From Neckera pumila (taxonomy: Eukaryota > Streptophyta > Bryopsida > Hypnales > Neckeraceae), in assembly GCA_963969595.1 (NCBI GenBank), contig OZ018409.1:188501-252500 (forward strand): DNA of 64,000 nt. The letters run 5' to 3'. Below, piece after piece: positions 24,001 through 36,414 of the stretch (position 1 is its first letter; the number at the start of each line of letters is the position of its first letter). Both the position numbers and the translations under genes were made by a program. Below the pieces are notes generated by a model. That model worked only from the letters and a program-made list of their open reading frames with translations. It searched no databases and was not told where the DNA came from.

Positions 24001-27000
24001 TTACTGCGATTTACATGTTGGAGATCCAGATTTATGTTTCCAAACTGGAATAACATAATAATATCCACAATGTGACTGACAAACATGCTATCTGAGAACA
24101 AATACTAACTTACATTCTGGCAGGTAAAGTGAGTGGATGATTGCAACCTCAAAGAAACCTCAAATTCAAAGCTAGAAGCAAAACCACATTCGAAACTTGA
24201 CAGTTACAGCAATGTCATCAAACCCAGGACAACAACTGGATTAGGCAGATCAGACGCTCTTCGTGAAAAATATCGAACATGCTAAATGTCACACTAAAGA
24301 CGTCCTAAGTAGATGCTTTTTCACGAATTACCTGAAACAGAGTGAGGAGGCCGAGGTGGTAATATTGGCCCTTGTTTAACCAATCTAAGTGCAGTCACAG
24401 CGAAGTATAGCGCCATTTTTCCTGAGTCTTCTGCTCGCTTACCACCTGAAGCATTACCCTGTCAATTTCAGGAAGCCAATGGCACAATTCGTACTTTAGA
24501 ACCTCATGAACATGTAATCATCTAAAATGAAACAACAAGAAATTGCAGACTTGGCGCTGTGATTAAAGTCCAAAGTACAGAAATACATAAAATTAGGAGG
24601 TCGCAGCCTACATAAAGATCTGGATGAAGTAAAATATTATAAGTTATCTTTCAGGTCACGTGCATCAATAGATAGGAAGGAGTCCAGTGTTTAGGGTATT
24701 CTACAGCGCATGAGAAAGACAGCAAATAAGTTCAACAAACCTGAAGCATCCGGAAGTGAATTCCAGCAGAGATAGCACTATATCGAAATAGTGAAAGGGC
24801 GGTGTAGAAATTCCACGTGTTAGCTGGCCACGGAACACCCTGCATTCATGCTCTGATGAATACAGAAATTTGTGACAACCTCCATTGATTTATACATAAT
24901 TGACACGTTACTCACGACTGCTCTAGAGAAACACAGACACACTGTACTGGTAACTCGAGCGTTTAACTACCTGAATAAAGATACACCATGATCAAATATG
25001 TACAACCAGATCGTAAGTGACAATGTGACGACACTACAACCTATGGATAGACTGGATGACACAGGATCGATCAATCACTTGTACAAAAACAATAATGGCT
25101 AATTAGTATATGATGAAAGTAGTAACGGTGAAAGTACGCTGCACTTACTCCTGCACCACAGTATTCAGCAAGGTATTTCGATAGCGATGGTATGCCATCT
25201 GCAATTTGTTCATCGAAACCGTAATTCTTGCCCGGACACTCGTTATTAATTACAACATAAGGCTGCATTCAACAGTACAAACTGGTCAAAGACAAAATCA
25301 ATAGAAGAAAATGATTAATTTAAAACTAATTCCTACCAACTCCGGGTACAATTTTCTCTATAATATAATTCAAATATACTGAAAAAATCATTGATATGCT
25401 TCCACAAAAAAGGCTCGTCAAATGTACCAAACAGTTGTAGGCAGCATCTGACATCTGATTCCCAAGTGTTGAAAGCTCCCAATCCAGTACACCAATAACA
25501 CGAGCCTGCAATATCAGAATTAGATTGAAAGTCGTTAACTATGTCCATAGAAGACCGTAACTGTATCAAGCACTACCTGACAATGAACTCTTCGTCCATA
25601 TGCAAGTGAGACGATAGCAAGCAGCATAAATCGTTAAGAAAAGAGAACTCTAATCTTCCTGCCCTATGGTGCTCCAAAAACCAAGGTCACAAATTGAGAA
25701 GTAAAAGCTACACCTCAGTAGAATGGAATACAAGATTATCTAGTCGAAAATCTCCATGCACAATTCCAGTTCTTGAGCCAGCAAAACCATCCTCTTCCGG
25801 AATATTCTCTCGTAACCATTGAATGAGTTCCAACATGTTGGGGTCTGGATCAGGCTTCCCTTTCCCTGTCGATAGATGATATTGCGCAGCCCATCTTTCA
25901 ACCTGCTCTCACAACTACAATAACAGTAATGAATTGCCGTAAATGGAACTATGAGAACATAGAAGAGATATATCTCGAAAATATTCATAACAAGAGACTG
26001 GAACAAAATTACCAGAAATATTCAGAAACCCCGAACCTGTCTCTTGCAGTAATTTTCCCTTCGACCATATCGATTCAAACCAATTGCATGAACATCAGCT
26101 GAATGAATAGCAGCCAAAACTCTGGCCATTGCAGAATATATGGCCTTTCGCTCTTGTGGATCCATACCCTGAGCAAAAGCACGAAAAAGTTCAATTCCAG
26201 CCGTATCTCTCGCAAGCTCAGCGAACCGCAGCCATTGGGCCAAGTGAACGAGACGCAAGTACGACCAGATCACTTTCGTCCACTTCGCAAGCTTTCAAAG
26301 ATCCAAATAAGTGAACCTCAAGGAACAATGAAAAGGTGAATTACGAAGTTCTCGACAAACAAGGAATGAGATATGAGGTTCACTAGCATTCCTAAAATAC
26401 TCTACAATAGAAGAAACGACAGAGTGTTCTAACGTAGATCCTATGTGGTACAGCTTGGCTGCAAATGAGCTCTCTTATTCACTCTGGAGCTCCATACAAG
26501 AGAACTACTATTCTCATCGGTAACCTCTCATTCATTGCATTCGAGCTTCAGGCATTGGTATTTCAAATTTCTTAGTACGGAGTATTAAATTTTTTCTGCT
26601 AACTCTTCTGAAACCAAATGAATATCTAAGAAAACTCATCACTTATGGAACACGGATCTTACTGTCAAATTCGGGTTCACAAACAGTCGCCCTTCCAAAT
26701 GCTCCATGACATAGAAAGGAGTGCCAATCACAGTAGGATCTGTGCACAAGCAATACACACGAGGAACAGGCACCTTGGATTTGCCCCCGCCCAATGCAGA
26801 TAAGATCTGGAAAAATCACATGAAAGTTTCAATAGTGAAGGCCTTCGAAAATACTCTCGAAAATACTCCAGGTTACATACATTACTGCAGTTGGAAGTGA
26901 AAACTAACCAACAAAATCGCTCATTGTTTGACACTGTAAGATTTGGTCAACTGAGTGCCGGAATACCTGATACTCCCGCTCAACAGCATGGGCCGACTCA

Positions 27001-27546
27001 AGGATATGCCCGGGTGGTTTCTTCCGAAGCACATAGCGTTGTAAAGCACCATGCAGCTCCACTTGCACTAGATATGTCGGATTCGATTGTCCATGCCCGA
27101 ACTATATTCTCCCATCAAAGACGCGTTTGTAAGAACAGCCAAAAAGAGATGCACAAACCCCTAAATAAACCTCCATACCATGCTCCTGCATCTACTTTCG
27201 GCTCCATACAACTGAACGCTCACTTCAATATATGCATGACAAAGTCTACTAAGCAAACAATTAATGAACGCATCACAATACTTACAAGGAAGCCCCAATA
27301 AAAGAAACTCAATACCGGGATCAACTAGCAATAGCGACCTCGATGGATGAGGCTTAATCCCGTGAGGTGACTGGAGGATGTACATAAATTCTTGGAGTTC
27401 GACGTATTTACCTGACACAACTGTAAAGTTGCCGGTGGAGGCAGAAAGCCCTTGACATGTGTTTGCAAGTATCTTAGCAGGGCCCTCTCGTCAAGTCGAT
27501 GGGCAGAATCCACAGGAACCACCATGCTCGTCGTCGCGTTCGCCAT
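21082..27546 (-). CDS. IBR3/ACAD10-like: aminoglycoside-phosphotransferase-type kinase fused to acyl-CoA dehydrogenase
   Basis: Coding exons in gene order: 27546-27412, 27101-26967, 26806-26663, 26168-26037, 25902-25714, 25505-25428, 25262-25149, 24839-24741, 24458-24332, 23949-23696, 23561-23367, 23179-23037, 22665-22581, 22260-22051, 21925-21773, 21563-21459, 21276-21082. The product is 830 aa, close to Arabidopsis IBR3 as I remember it (about 824). Residues 1 to about 340 are an APH-type kinase with [12 protein letters not shown], the Brenner motif HGDFRLDN (231-238) and [13 protein letters not shown]. Residues about 390-830 are an acyl-CoA dehydrogenase with [15 protein letters not shown] (about 561-574), [12 protein letters not shown] (about 644-655) and [11 protein letters not shown]. 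The last three residues are SRL, a peroxisomal PTS1 signal. IBR3 acts in peroxisomal conversion of indole-3-butyric acid to auxin; ACAD10/11 in animals act on 4-hydroxy acids by phosphorylation and elimination. An in-frame TAG upstream supports the ATG at 27546. Confidence 0.92.
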
Positions 27547-28108
27547 CCTGCCCCTCAAAGTAATGCTCAAAATCTCCTACCTCTGGAAGCGGATTCAACT
27601 GCAACATAGACGTCCACACGAACATTACAAGTGTCATCAACATTAAAAATACATAAATTAATTAAAGTAATGACGACGAAGTGGCAAGCCAGATGATTTG
27701 CGAGGAATTTATTAATGAGAACTATAATCAATCGCAAGCTGACTTAAAGGAGGAAAAATTCAGGAGGAAAAATTCAAGAGGACCGATTCTCCCTTGTTTC
27801 CCTTACTTCCTAGGTTTCTCCACTCTCACAAGATTTGTCAGTTTGACACTACTACTTTGAATATATTAAATTCGATTGATAAATAAATCCAGAAACGAAG
27901 CTAGAAATCGAATGCACAATAAAACTCTCAGCGTCACCCTTGCCTCTTGAAGCAAAGTCCTAACGCACACATCGCCTGAGCTGACTTTCCAATTCATTCA
28001 GAAACTCCACATAAATCTTTACTAAGCCAATTTCCACGCGCATCAAAACGATATCTTCAGCTCGGAAATCACGAACACAAAAAGAATGAAATTCCACAAT
28101 GTGACGCT

Positions 28109-28132
28109 CAATCGAGAGAGAGAGAGAGAGAG
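28109..28132. repeat. GA/CT microsatellite
   Basis: A run of about eleven GA dinucleotides lies in the presumed 5' leader region of the IBR3-like gene. On the gene strand it reads CT. Such tracts are common in plant leaders. Confidence 0.8.
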
Positions 28133-28134
28133 AC

Positions 28135-28327
28135 TAACAACACGAATCTCCACCAGGTAGGCTAAAAGTATATATCCACCTACAGCGAAATGATGGTGAA
28201 GCAATAAGAAAATTCCGATTCCAATTCCGTGATCAAAATATTCTGGAGAAGCGGCCAATACGAAATGCACCGATGCTGCTCCAAGGAGAGGTGCGACAGC
28301 TTTGCTTTGCCCGTCGTCGCCCGCCAT
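28135..28327 (-). CDS. possible short coding exon or upstream ORF in the leader of the IBR3-like gene
   Basis: An ATG at 28327 opens a frame that reads MAGDDGQSKAVAPLLGAASV and then two hydrophobic stretches ending near YILLAYLVEIRVV before a GA-repeat (read as SLSLSLS). The codon make-up is protein-like for about 60 codons. I do not recognise it. It lies on the same strand about 780 bp upstream of the IBR3-like start and close to the probable transcription start, so it could be a 5' leader ORF, a separate tiny gene, or chance. I found no donor that joins it in frame to the first IBR3-like exon. Confidence 0.25.
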
Positions 28328-28470
28328 AGCCGTACTGCCATAGCCGTGGACAGAAAAGTAAATGTGACCACGACGACAAACTGAGGTGGATATTGCTAAA
28401 TTTAGCTTCTATTTTTCGTGTTGACCTAACAGAGACTAACAACATCCTAAATTTAGCTTCTATTTTTAAT

Positions 28471-29018
28471 AGTTTATATTTTTGACAAAATTCTTTTTGA
28501 AGTCTAGTTTTAGCATCGAAAATCCGATTTTGAAAATGAATGATTGTGATTTTTCTATTTAAGATTTTGTACAAGGGTACCCATTGCAATCTTGACTTTC
28601 CGTAGTGTTGAGGGCTCTTGGAAATGAGCCTCAAATATACTAGATCTTGGAGAAAAAATCACACTAGAAATTCATTTAGAAAAATTGTAAAATAGATTTT
28701 GAATTGATTTGGATTATGCATGTTAGGCCCTTCAACCTCATTATTTTTTGGTGAACAATTTTTTAGATTTGACATGCAAAAAGAGAGCTAAAAGATTTTC
28801 ATAGTTTTAACACCATTATGATCAAACATTCTAATCTTTCAATCTTTAAATGACATTGTCGTGTTTTCTTTTCCTATGTGACCTCTAGCATGTCTACTTT
28901 GAATTTGTACAGTTAAAATTTAAAAAAATTGATTCAACTTATCAAAATGTTGGCTTTTTGTTCAATTTAGAGTAAATTTCAAGAAGCTCAAAATAGGCCT
29001 TGGACACTTAGGGGTTAC
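28471..29018. mobile_element. partial relative of the 644-bp TTAA element
   Basis: The sequence matches 3071-3631, for example TTTGTACAAGGGTACCCATT and GGAAATGAGCCTCAAATA. The right end reads AGGCCTTGGACACTTAGGGG followed by TTAC instead of TTAA. The left terminus is missing. Just to its left, TAAATTTAGCTTCTATTTTT occurs twice (about 28397 and 28449). Confidence 0.7.
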
Positions 29019-29205
29019 TTGATAATTGTTTGTTGTGGAATACTTTTCACACACCTCTGATTTCAAATCGGAAATACTTTGTGAACAAATTTTGGAAATC
29101 CCAGGTATAGGACATGCAAACATGGACGTCAAAATCAAAGATTGCGGGTATAAGGCGGTAGCGTATTGTTTGCCCCTATATGGCCTGGATTGGACATTAC
29201 AGAAA

Positions 29206-29565
29206 TTTTGAGCCCTCCGGAGGGCTGGTCCAGATTGACAAACCAAGCTATTTCCAAGCTTGGTCTATCAATCTAAAAAAGTGCTACAAGAAATAGTCAG
29301 ATAAGCTGACTACTTGCCGAAACAGTCAAATTTTGCTTTGTTTTTGTTTTTTGTTTTTTTTATTTTAATGTTTTTTAAGATGAAATTTATTTTGTTTTGT
29401 TTTGTTTTAATAATTTTTAACTCATAAAACTTGGTTCCTACGCCACTGTCACTGCAATTTCAGCTATGCAAGAATCAAGGGAAAATGATTTTTTTAGCTT
29501 CAAAAAATCAAATTTCAAGGTACTTCAGAGGGTTGTGAAGCAGCTCTCTAGAGGCCTGCAATTTT
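29206..29565. mobile_element. inverted-repeat element (MITE-like), copy 1
   Basis: The left end is GAGCCCTCCGGAGGGCTGG and the right end reads CAGCTCTCTAGAGGCCTGC, an imperfect inverted pair, with AATTTT on both outer sides as a possible target duplication. The interior shares CTACGC(C/T)ACTG and the CAGTCAA block with 52147-52491. There is no coding content. Confidence 0.55.
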
Positions 29566-32432
29566 CTCTAATGCATGCAATTTGAAGGTTTATTGGTCTA
29601 TCCATATGGAAACATACCCGTGTGAACGCAAGGCAAATTCTTTTTCAATTAGTGTTGTGTTTTTTTGCCTTATGAAATGCAAGGGAAATTCATGTACTTC
29701 AGTAAGCTTCAAGAAATTTACCACAATGGTAAGTATAGAAATGACATACAATCATATCATGTTGATGTAATGTTATCATGACAAAATAACCACTACAAAA
29801 GCAATGACACAGGCATCGCTAGGCTTGTAACCCTTTCCACAACATAGGCATCATGTGACGATCATGACAAACCTTTGGGAAACCACCAAGACAACAAAAG
29901 CAACCACCCGTAATCCAGTGCAGCATAGCATCTGTAAACCCTAACCCAACCATCCATCTATGGCATCCATCACCCATTCATCCGTGTGTTTATGATGTCC
30001 ATTGATAGTATGTCCATCCCCTAACTTGTCGTCATCCGTCTAAACTGTAGAATTCGTTGTCAGTTGTTTGTCGAAGTCAATCGGATTTAACATTGGGCCG
30101 TGGAAACACATAGTGGACCGTGGATATGTATCCTGGATTTTGCACAACCACCCATTCTGGACCGCAATTCCGATGTCCAAAATGTGAAACCCTTAAGCTT
30201 ACTCGTAACGTGCGTAAGTGCAAATGGGACTCCATGTACTTGGGCCACGGAAAATAGCAACCTGAAAGTTTGAACCTACAAGTCTACAATCCAATTTCCT
30301 TAATGTAGAAAAAAACTCAACATTTATTACAAGGGGAGAGGGAGTATATATATAGTCCATTTTGTATTTTTCTTTTGAAGAGTCATGTATTGACATTTGT
30401 AAGTAGCAAATTCATAAACTAGCCATTTATAAATTATCCTATTTATAACATAACATTTAAAAAAAATTAATTTCCCTATTTATAACATAGCATTTCAGAA
30501 TCTGAAATTTCCACATTTCACCATTTTAAAATCCTCAATGGGTTGATTGACTATCCCTTGTAATGCGGAGAGAAGCCAAGCCAAGATAAAATCAAATTGT
30601 TTTGTGACGCAAACGGCATGACTGACCTAGTTGGTCTTTCTAGTGATGCATGAAACAATGATTGGGAAAAATTGGCGGCTAGTCCATAGTTAGCCGGTAT
30701 AAGTGGGACCTATCCTAGGAGCATTTTGAAAACAAAGGATGCAAAACTAGAAGAAAATTGGTAGCATTGGGAATCAACGGATGCCTTCAAAAAATTGGAA
30801 GATATTTTACTCACCTCCTTTCAACACTTGACGGATTTTAGCTGCCATGAAATAACATTCATTGGCTAATATTCAGGCAAGGCCAGGGTCATACCTGGAT
30901 ATCAATCTTACAGGGCAAGGTATCAAACTAGAGGATTCAACAACTTGGGTGGTTTAAGGAATTTATGTAATTGGATGAAATGCATATTAAAAATGCTTTT
31001 CAATTTCATGGCTTTGAATCTACAACTTTTGTAATATAATGCAGTCAGTCCATAAACGTTGTGATAATTTGTTTGGTCTTTTGTAGAAATCATGTTTAGA
31101 ATCTCAACTTGGACCTCTAGCCCCTTAGAAACCAAACCAAAAGGCCTAAATTGGATCAAATAGTTTCTATTGACAAAAATTTGAATAGGTAAGTAGGTAA
31201 GTAATTATTCATATAATTTGGTTTATATGAACTTCATAATACAGTGACTTTGTTTTTTCAAATTATTTGGTTGGACCTACATTTACAACATTTTTTATTG
31301 GTTCCAATGATATAAATATAGCCTCAATTGAATTATAATTTTCTAATAACAATGAGTTAAATTGGTTGTTTTTAAAGAATGAATCCATTTTCCTTCAAGG
31401 GTTAAATAAGTTAGTTGCGCAATGTGTTCCAATGTCCATGAGCATTTACTCTATAAGCATTTTATTTATATACCAAGCTTGAGTAGTATCTTTGAGGGGT
31501 AGCAAAAGAGCCATTTGAGATAGATTCTTATTTTGATTTCATGCAAACTTTTAATTAATATTTTCAACTCCATTTTGGATGAATTGGAAGGCTACTTGGC
31601 CTTCTAATGGTAAAGGATACAATTCCTACCAAGGATGCAATGTAATTAGTAATTTCTATTTGAAATTATTTTTTATTCTATTACAAAAATCTAATAATTT
31701 AGCCAGTACTAATTCCAATTTCGAGGAAATTGGACAGTGAGAAATTGGTATTGCACAAAATAAATTGGCACTCTTAGTGATTGAGAAGATGCAACTGGTG
31801 ACCATGGGAAAAAATCCAGTCCAAAAAAAAATTACTACGTAAAAGAAAAGTTCCTACCAAAGAAATCGTCCTCTTACATGCCTATAATTCCTTAAGTGAT
31901 TGGAAATGGGTCGTTGATTGGAAAGGAGTTGCCTCCCCTACTTTCTGTGAAGGTCAGATTTGACAGAAATGAAGTCATTTCTGAAGGAAAAATGCCACAT
32001 GTCATCTTGTGAATGGTGTGAAGAGACATGGATCTCTGAGAATCGGACGTGGAAATTCAATTTTGGCACTTGGGTGCCGAATCCGACCTTCACGTGGCTG
32101 GAGGCGAGCCGGAGCTCCAAAAACTTCGATGTCGTGAAATCGTTGAATCGCCACGAACGGTGAATCGCAGGGCCTCATCCTCATCTGACGATGGAGAGGG
32201 CTTCCGCTTGCTGTTCCTCCGGGAAGGAAGGCTGTTCTTCTTGCTTGCTGTTTTGGCTTGGCTTGGGGTAACTTAAGTTCGTTAACGTAGCATTTGATGC
32301 GTCTGGCGCAGTTCGTTCGGTTTCGATCCCGGGGATGCTGTCTTTCTGCCGCCTCTCCTCGATCAGTTGCATTGCGTTTTCCTGTCGTCACGACTTTCTA
32401 GGTTGTGGGAGGGTTTCCGAGGAGTGGACGCG
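29566..32432. other. AT-rich intergenic DNA upstream of the SAM carrier
   Basis: No gene or clear repeat end was recognised between 29566 and about 31930. From about 32000 the base composition rises in GC and probably marks the promoter and 5' leader of the carrier gene. Confidence 0.5.
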
Positions 32433-35400
32433 ATGGCCGTGTCCATGCTGCGGATGACGCGCAGCTCGATGGGCGACAATGACGACAACAATGGCGCCCG
32501 GTGGTCGTCCCGGACGACGTCTATTGCCACTTCAACCGCCTTTTTCCACATGAACTCGGTACGAAGGATGGGTTTTTTCTGGAGGTTGAGGATTTCAATT
32601 TGGCGTTGCGAGCATTTTTGCTTGTCCTGTTCATTGGAAAGGATCCTTGGACGTACGAACTGGGTCACACAATTGGACCGGCATTAGGTTTTCCAACTAG
32701 TTATAATGCATTCAATTTGACCGGAAGTTTGTGGCATTTGCTTTCAATGCAGGTCAATTCAGATGGTCGAGCTGAGTTCTTCACTGGTATTTTCCTTTTG
32801 ACGCATTTCCTTTTGTTTTAGGGATAGAGTCTCAACTCGGAAGGCTAGATGAACTGCTGCATTTTTTGACGTGCCTTGTAGCTACTTACACAATCGTAAT
32901 TTGCAGATAACAACATGAAGAGAGGTAGAAGAAGGAAAGGCCCTGGGAATGGTGCTTTGCAAAGACCTTTGCTTTTTGTGTCGACCTCCATTATTGAGAC
33001 TCGAAAGCCGCTCAATTTTTTGCGCATTTTGGTTGGTGAGTGACACGATAATATCTTGTGCTTTGTGTAGATAAGCACATATTTTCCTACGGTATTGATT
33101 CTTATTCTAATTACCAGCTTCATTTGCTTTTTCATGTCTCATTTCTTGTCTTCTTACTATTGGTAACAGAAGGAGCAATAGCTGGAGCCACGGCAGGGGT
33201 TGTTGTTGAGACAGCTCTTTATCCAATTGACACCATCAAAACTCGTCTTCAGGTTGATGATGGATCCCTTGCTGAATTGTTGATGTTGATTTGAATGACG
33301 AGTTGATTATTGGGATTGCTAAAGGCTAGTGTCAGTATCGAGATGCCTGCTTTTGGTATGTTTAAAAATTTTATATTGGAAGTTGGATCTTATGGATTTG
33401 CAAATGATATCCTTCGGGGATCACGAGGGTGTTATAGAGCTGCAGTGTAGGCATCAATTTGTGGCATTATGTTTAGACGGAGCAGCTTTTGCAGGTTGCC
33501 TGCGGGGCGTTCTCATGGAGGGTGTGATTTGAATGGGTGTCAGGCTGCAAGGTCCGGCGGGAAGATAGTGTTTAAAGGATTGTACTCAGGTCTTGCAGGC
33601 AACCTTGCTGGTGTTTTACCGTCCGTAACTTCCCGTTCTATCTCTCCTTTTGGCTGTCTTTTGTAATTCTTTTAGCTCATTGCCTTTTCTTAAATGCATT
33701 TTACCGTAGACTTTGACTTTTCAAGGGGTATACGAGCATCAGCAGTGTTTTTTTTCCTTCTGCTGTACAGGAACTCCATAGCTTGTAGTTGAAAACTTCA
33801 TTTTCGTGGCATTTTCACAATCTGTTGATTAGGGCACTGTTTAACTTGTATTCTGTAACTTGCTTATTTGACAGGGCATCAGCAATCTTTGTAGGTGTCT
33901 ATGAACCCTTGAAAAGGAAATTGCTGGATGTGTTTCCAGACCATCTGAGCTCTATTGCACACCTGGTAAGGCCGGGTACAATTTGTTTTCAATTTCGGAA
34001 GGCTGTTGGTTGCGGAGATCAATTCTAGTCCTTACATTTTCAAATGAACCAAATTGACGGGAGAAGAAATGAATTCGCTCTTATTGAAACCAATGATATT
34101 GCAGAAGAATAAGAATGAGACAGAAGAGAAAAGAACAGTGATTCTTGGATGAAATTTTCGTAGGTTTTATAAACCAGATGCTGTTTTGAGAGACTTTCAC
34201 ACTTGTTGGCTACCTTCATAATTTTTGCATTGTGTGAATTCACCTCTATCGCAATCTTGCAATTATTACAAGAATTTACAGTGATCACAATCCGAGTGTC
34301 GACCAATTTTTAGCAGTTTTGTATGTGTGCAATATGTGAAAGACAAATGGACTACAAAATCACTATTGGAGTGCACTTTTGGCTTACATGAAGCCCTTTC
34401 GAAATCCTTCCTCTATCGTTGGCACTCGTGGCTATTACATTCAAATAACATGTAATCTTAATGGTTTCTGAGAATTTTTGGGATGGGTGCTATCGCAGAC
34501 TGCTGGGGCTGCGGGAGGTGCTGCTGCTTCACTGATACGTGTGCCGACAGAGGTTAGCGTCTTTTTGTTCTCTTCCTTGTTTGTGTCTATCGTGTACCTC
34601 TTTGTCTGCATTTTGTGTTCTTGTGGTCTAAAAGTGTTTGCGTATGCCATAGATCGTCACGTTTCTGGCAGATGTACTTCAACATGTGCGCCACAATTGC
34701 CTCTTTTTGCCAAAACTCTTGGATCCTAATCGATTCTGAAGAAGTTTTGTGATCCTGACAATACGAAGCACTTGTGTGCCTCAATCAGTTTATTTATGTC
34801 TTGATTAGTTTCGGCTTGAATACTTTCATGTACATGTTCACTCGAGTTCTTGTTCTTTATTGATCATCTTTTTGAGATTCGTTTGCGTGTGAAATTTTGT
34901 AGGTTGTGAAACAAAGAATGCAAACAGGGCAATTCCCATCCGCACACTCAGCAGTGAGGCAAATCTTGGCCAAAGAGGGTGGTCGTGGTCTGTATGCGGT
35001 ATATGATCTTCCTCTATACTTCTAAGGGACTAAGTGCTCTAGTTTCATTTTTGAATTGAGTTGTTTTCATATCTGCATTTTCTACTTATCTGCTTCGTCA
35101 GGTTCAGTGTGCATTGGTTTCTTAGCTTAAATGACGTTTTCTTATGCAGGGTTTTGGATCTTTCCTATTGCGAGATTTACCATTTGATGCAGTTCAGTTT
35201 TGCATATACGAACAGCTTAGGATAGGCATGAAGAAATATGTAAGTCTTCTGGCTTGAGAGCTTTTTCAAGTTGAAGCGCATTTTGAGCAGTCTCAGTGTA
35301 CTGAGCTCTCTGAATAAACATTCTCGGAATTTGTCTTCTAGCAATATGATATTCATTTGACCATTGCAGTTTGAGTAATGTCTGCAATGTTTATTGCCTC

Positions 35401-36414
35401 AGGTGAACAGAGATCTTCTAGATGTTGAGACCGCACTTGTGGGCGCAACGTCTGGTAGAGGCTTCTGCACAAATCATCTTTCTTGTCTTGTAATTGTTGC
35501 TTGTGTACTACCGTTGGGCTTAAGGTTGTTTTGGATGTAATTACCTGGGGTTCATGTTTTAGCTCTCTCCCTTGTCAATAACCTTAACCCTTTTAAGGAC
35601 GGGATATTCAAAATACACTGAAAAGGACTGAAATCACTGACTCGGGAAACTATTGGTTTGGTGTCGCTTCATCATTGTAGGACTGATATGTGATCTCAAG
35701 CACTTGAGAAATAGACGAATTAATGTTAGATATTTATTATTTTAAGCTTTTCTGTTCACGTAATTTGGATGCTGATGAGTTAAGCTTTATGCAGGTGCCA
35801 TAACGGGGGCAGTGACCACACCACTTGATGTTATAAAGACTCGACTGATGACCCAGGCAAGCCTGTTAATCCATATATGCGTGGAATACTATACTTAAGG
35901 CCTTATAAGTGTGACTGAAATTTCCTCCCGAATTATATCGGTCAATTCGTGGCTTTTGGATTCTAATCCCAACAATTTGTGCTGCATGAATTTAAATTTG
36001 CAGGGCGCGAAGGGACACTATAACGGTATTAGTGACTGTGTTTCGAAGATCATTAAGGAAGAGGGTGCTAGCGCTCTACTCAAGGTCAGATTTAATTCTT
36101 GATTATTGATGACCAAAACAATCTTGATGCATTATTTCATTACTGTAAGAATCGTGGTGGCAGCCAATTAGTTTGGTATTCAAAGTGACTTTGGCTTATA
36201 GCACCATTCCTAGCCCTTATCAATTTCTATCCACTTCACTTTGCCTCAAGTATTGTGCTTAGTGTTTCAAGTAAAATTTTTGCAGGGCATTGGACCAAGG
36301 GTAATGTGGATTGGTATTGGGGGTTCCATATTCTTTGCCGTGCTAGAGAGAACCAAGCAGCTTCTTGCCGCACGGACAGTTCCAGATGAATTCAAGGATG
36401 CAAGATTTGCTTAA
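32433..36414 (+). CDS. SAMC: S-adenosylmethionine carrier (mitochondrial carrier family)
   Basis: Exons: 5' exon about 32433-32558 (or to 32571), then 32907-33035, 33170-33252, 33544-33620, 33875-33965, 34499-34552, 34903-34998, 35150-35239, 35403-35454, 35795-35856, 36004-36084, 36286-36414. From the ATG at 32915 the protein is 311 aa. It has the three-fold carrier repeat with signatures PIDTIKTRL (from residue 59), PTEVVKQRM (from 140) and PLDVIKTRL (from 231), and the family phrases TAGVVVETALYPID, GLYSGLAGN and SFLLRDLPFDAVQFCIYEQL. Arabidopsis SAMC proteins exchange S-adenosylmethionine for S-adenosylhomocysteine in plastids and mitochondria. The N-terminus is uncertain: with the stronger donor (after 32558) the upstream ATG forms a 45-codon uORF ending at ATGA over the main start; with a weaker donor (after 32571) it extends the protein to 360 aa with a Ser/Arg-rich leader. 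One intron is GC-AG. Confidence 0.92.
35857..36003 (+). other. GC-AG intron in the SAM carrier gene
   Basis: The exon ends ATGACCCAG and is followed by GCAAGC, the typical strong context of a GC donor. The intron ends TTTGCAG before GGCGCGAAG. The join gives RLMTQ-GAKGHYNG in frame, as in other SAM carriers. The nearest GT (in CCTGTTAAT) would break the frame. Confidence 0.8.

Noticed and set aside
31388..31400. TTCAAGGGTTAA, resembling the right end of the 230-bp element
   Set aside because: No matching left end was seen upstream, and twelve bases are too few alone.
35584..35610. TTAACCCTTTTAAGGACGGG, resembling the left end of a TTAA element inside a SAM carrier intron
   Set aside because: I found no matching right end before the next exon.
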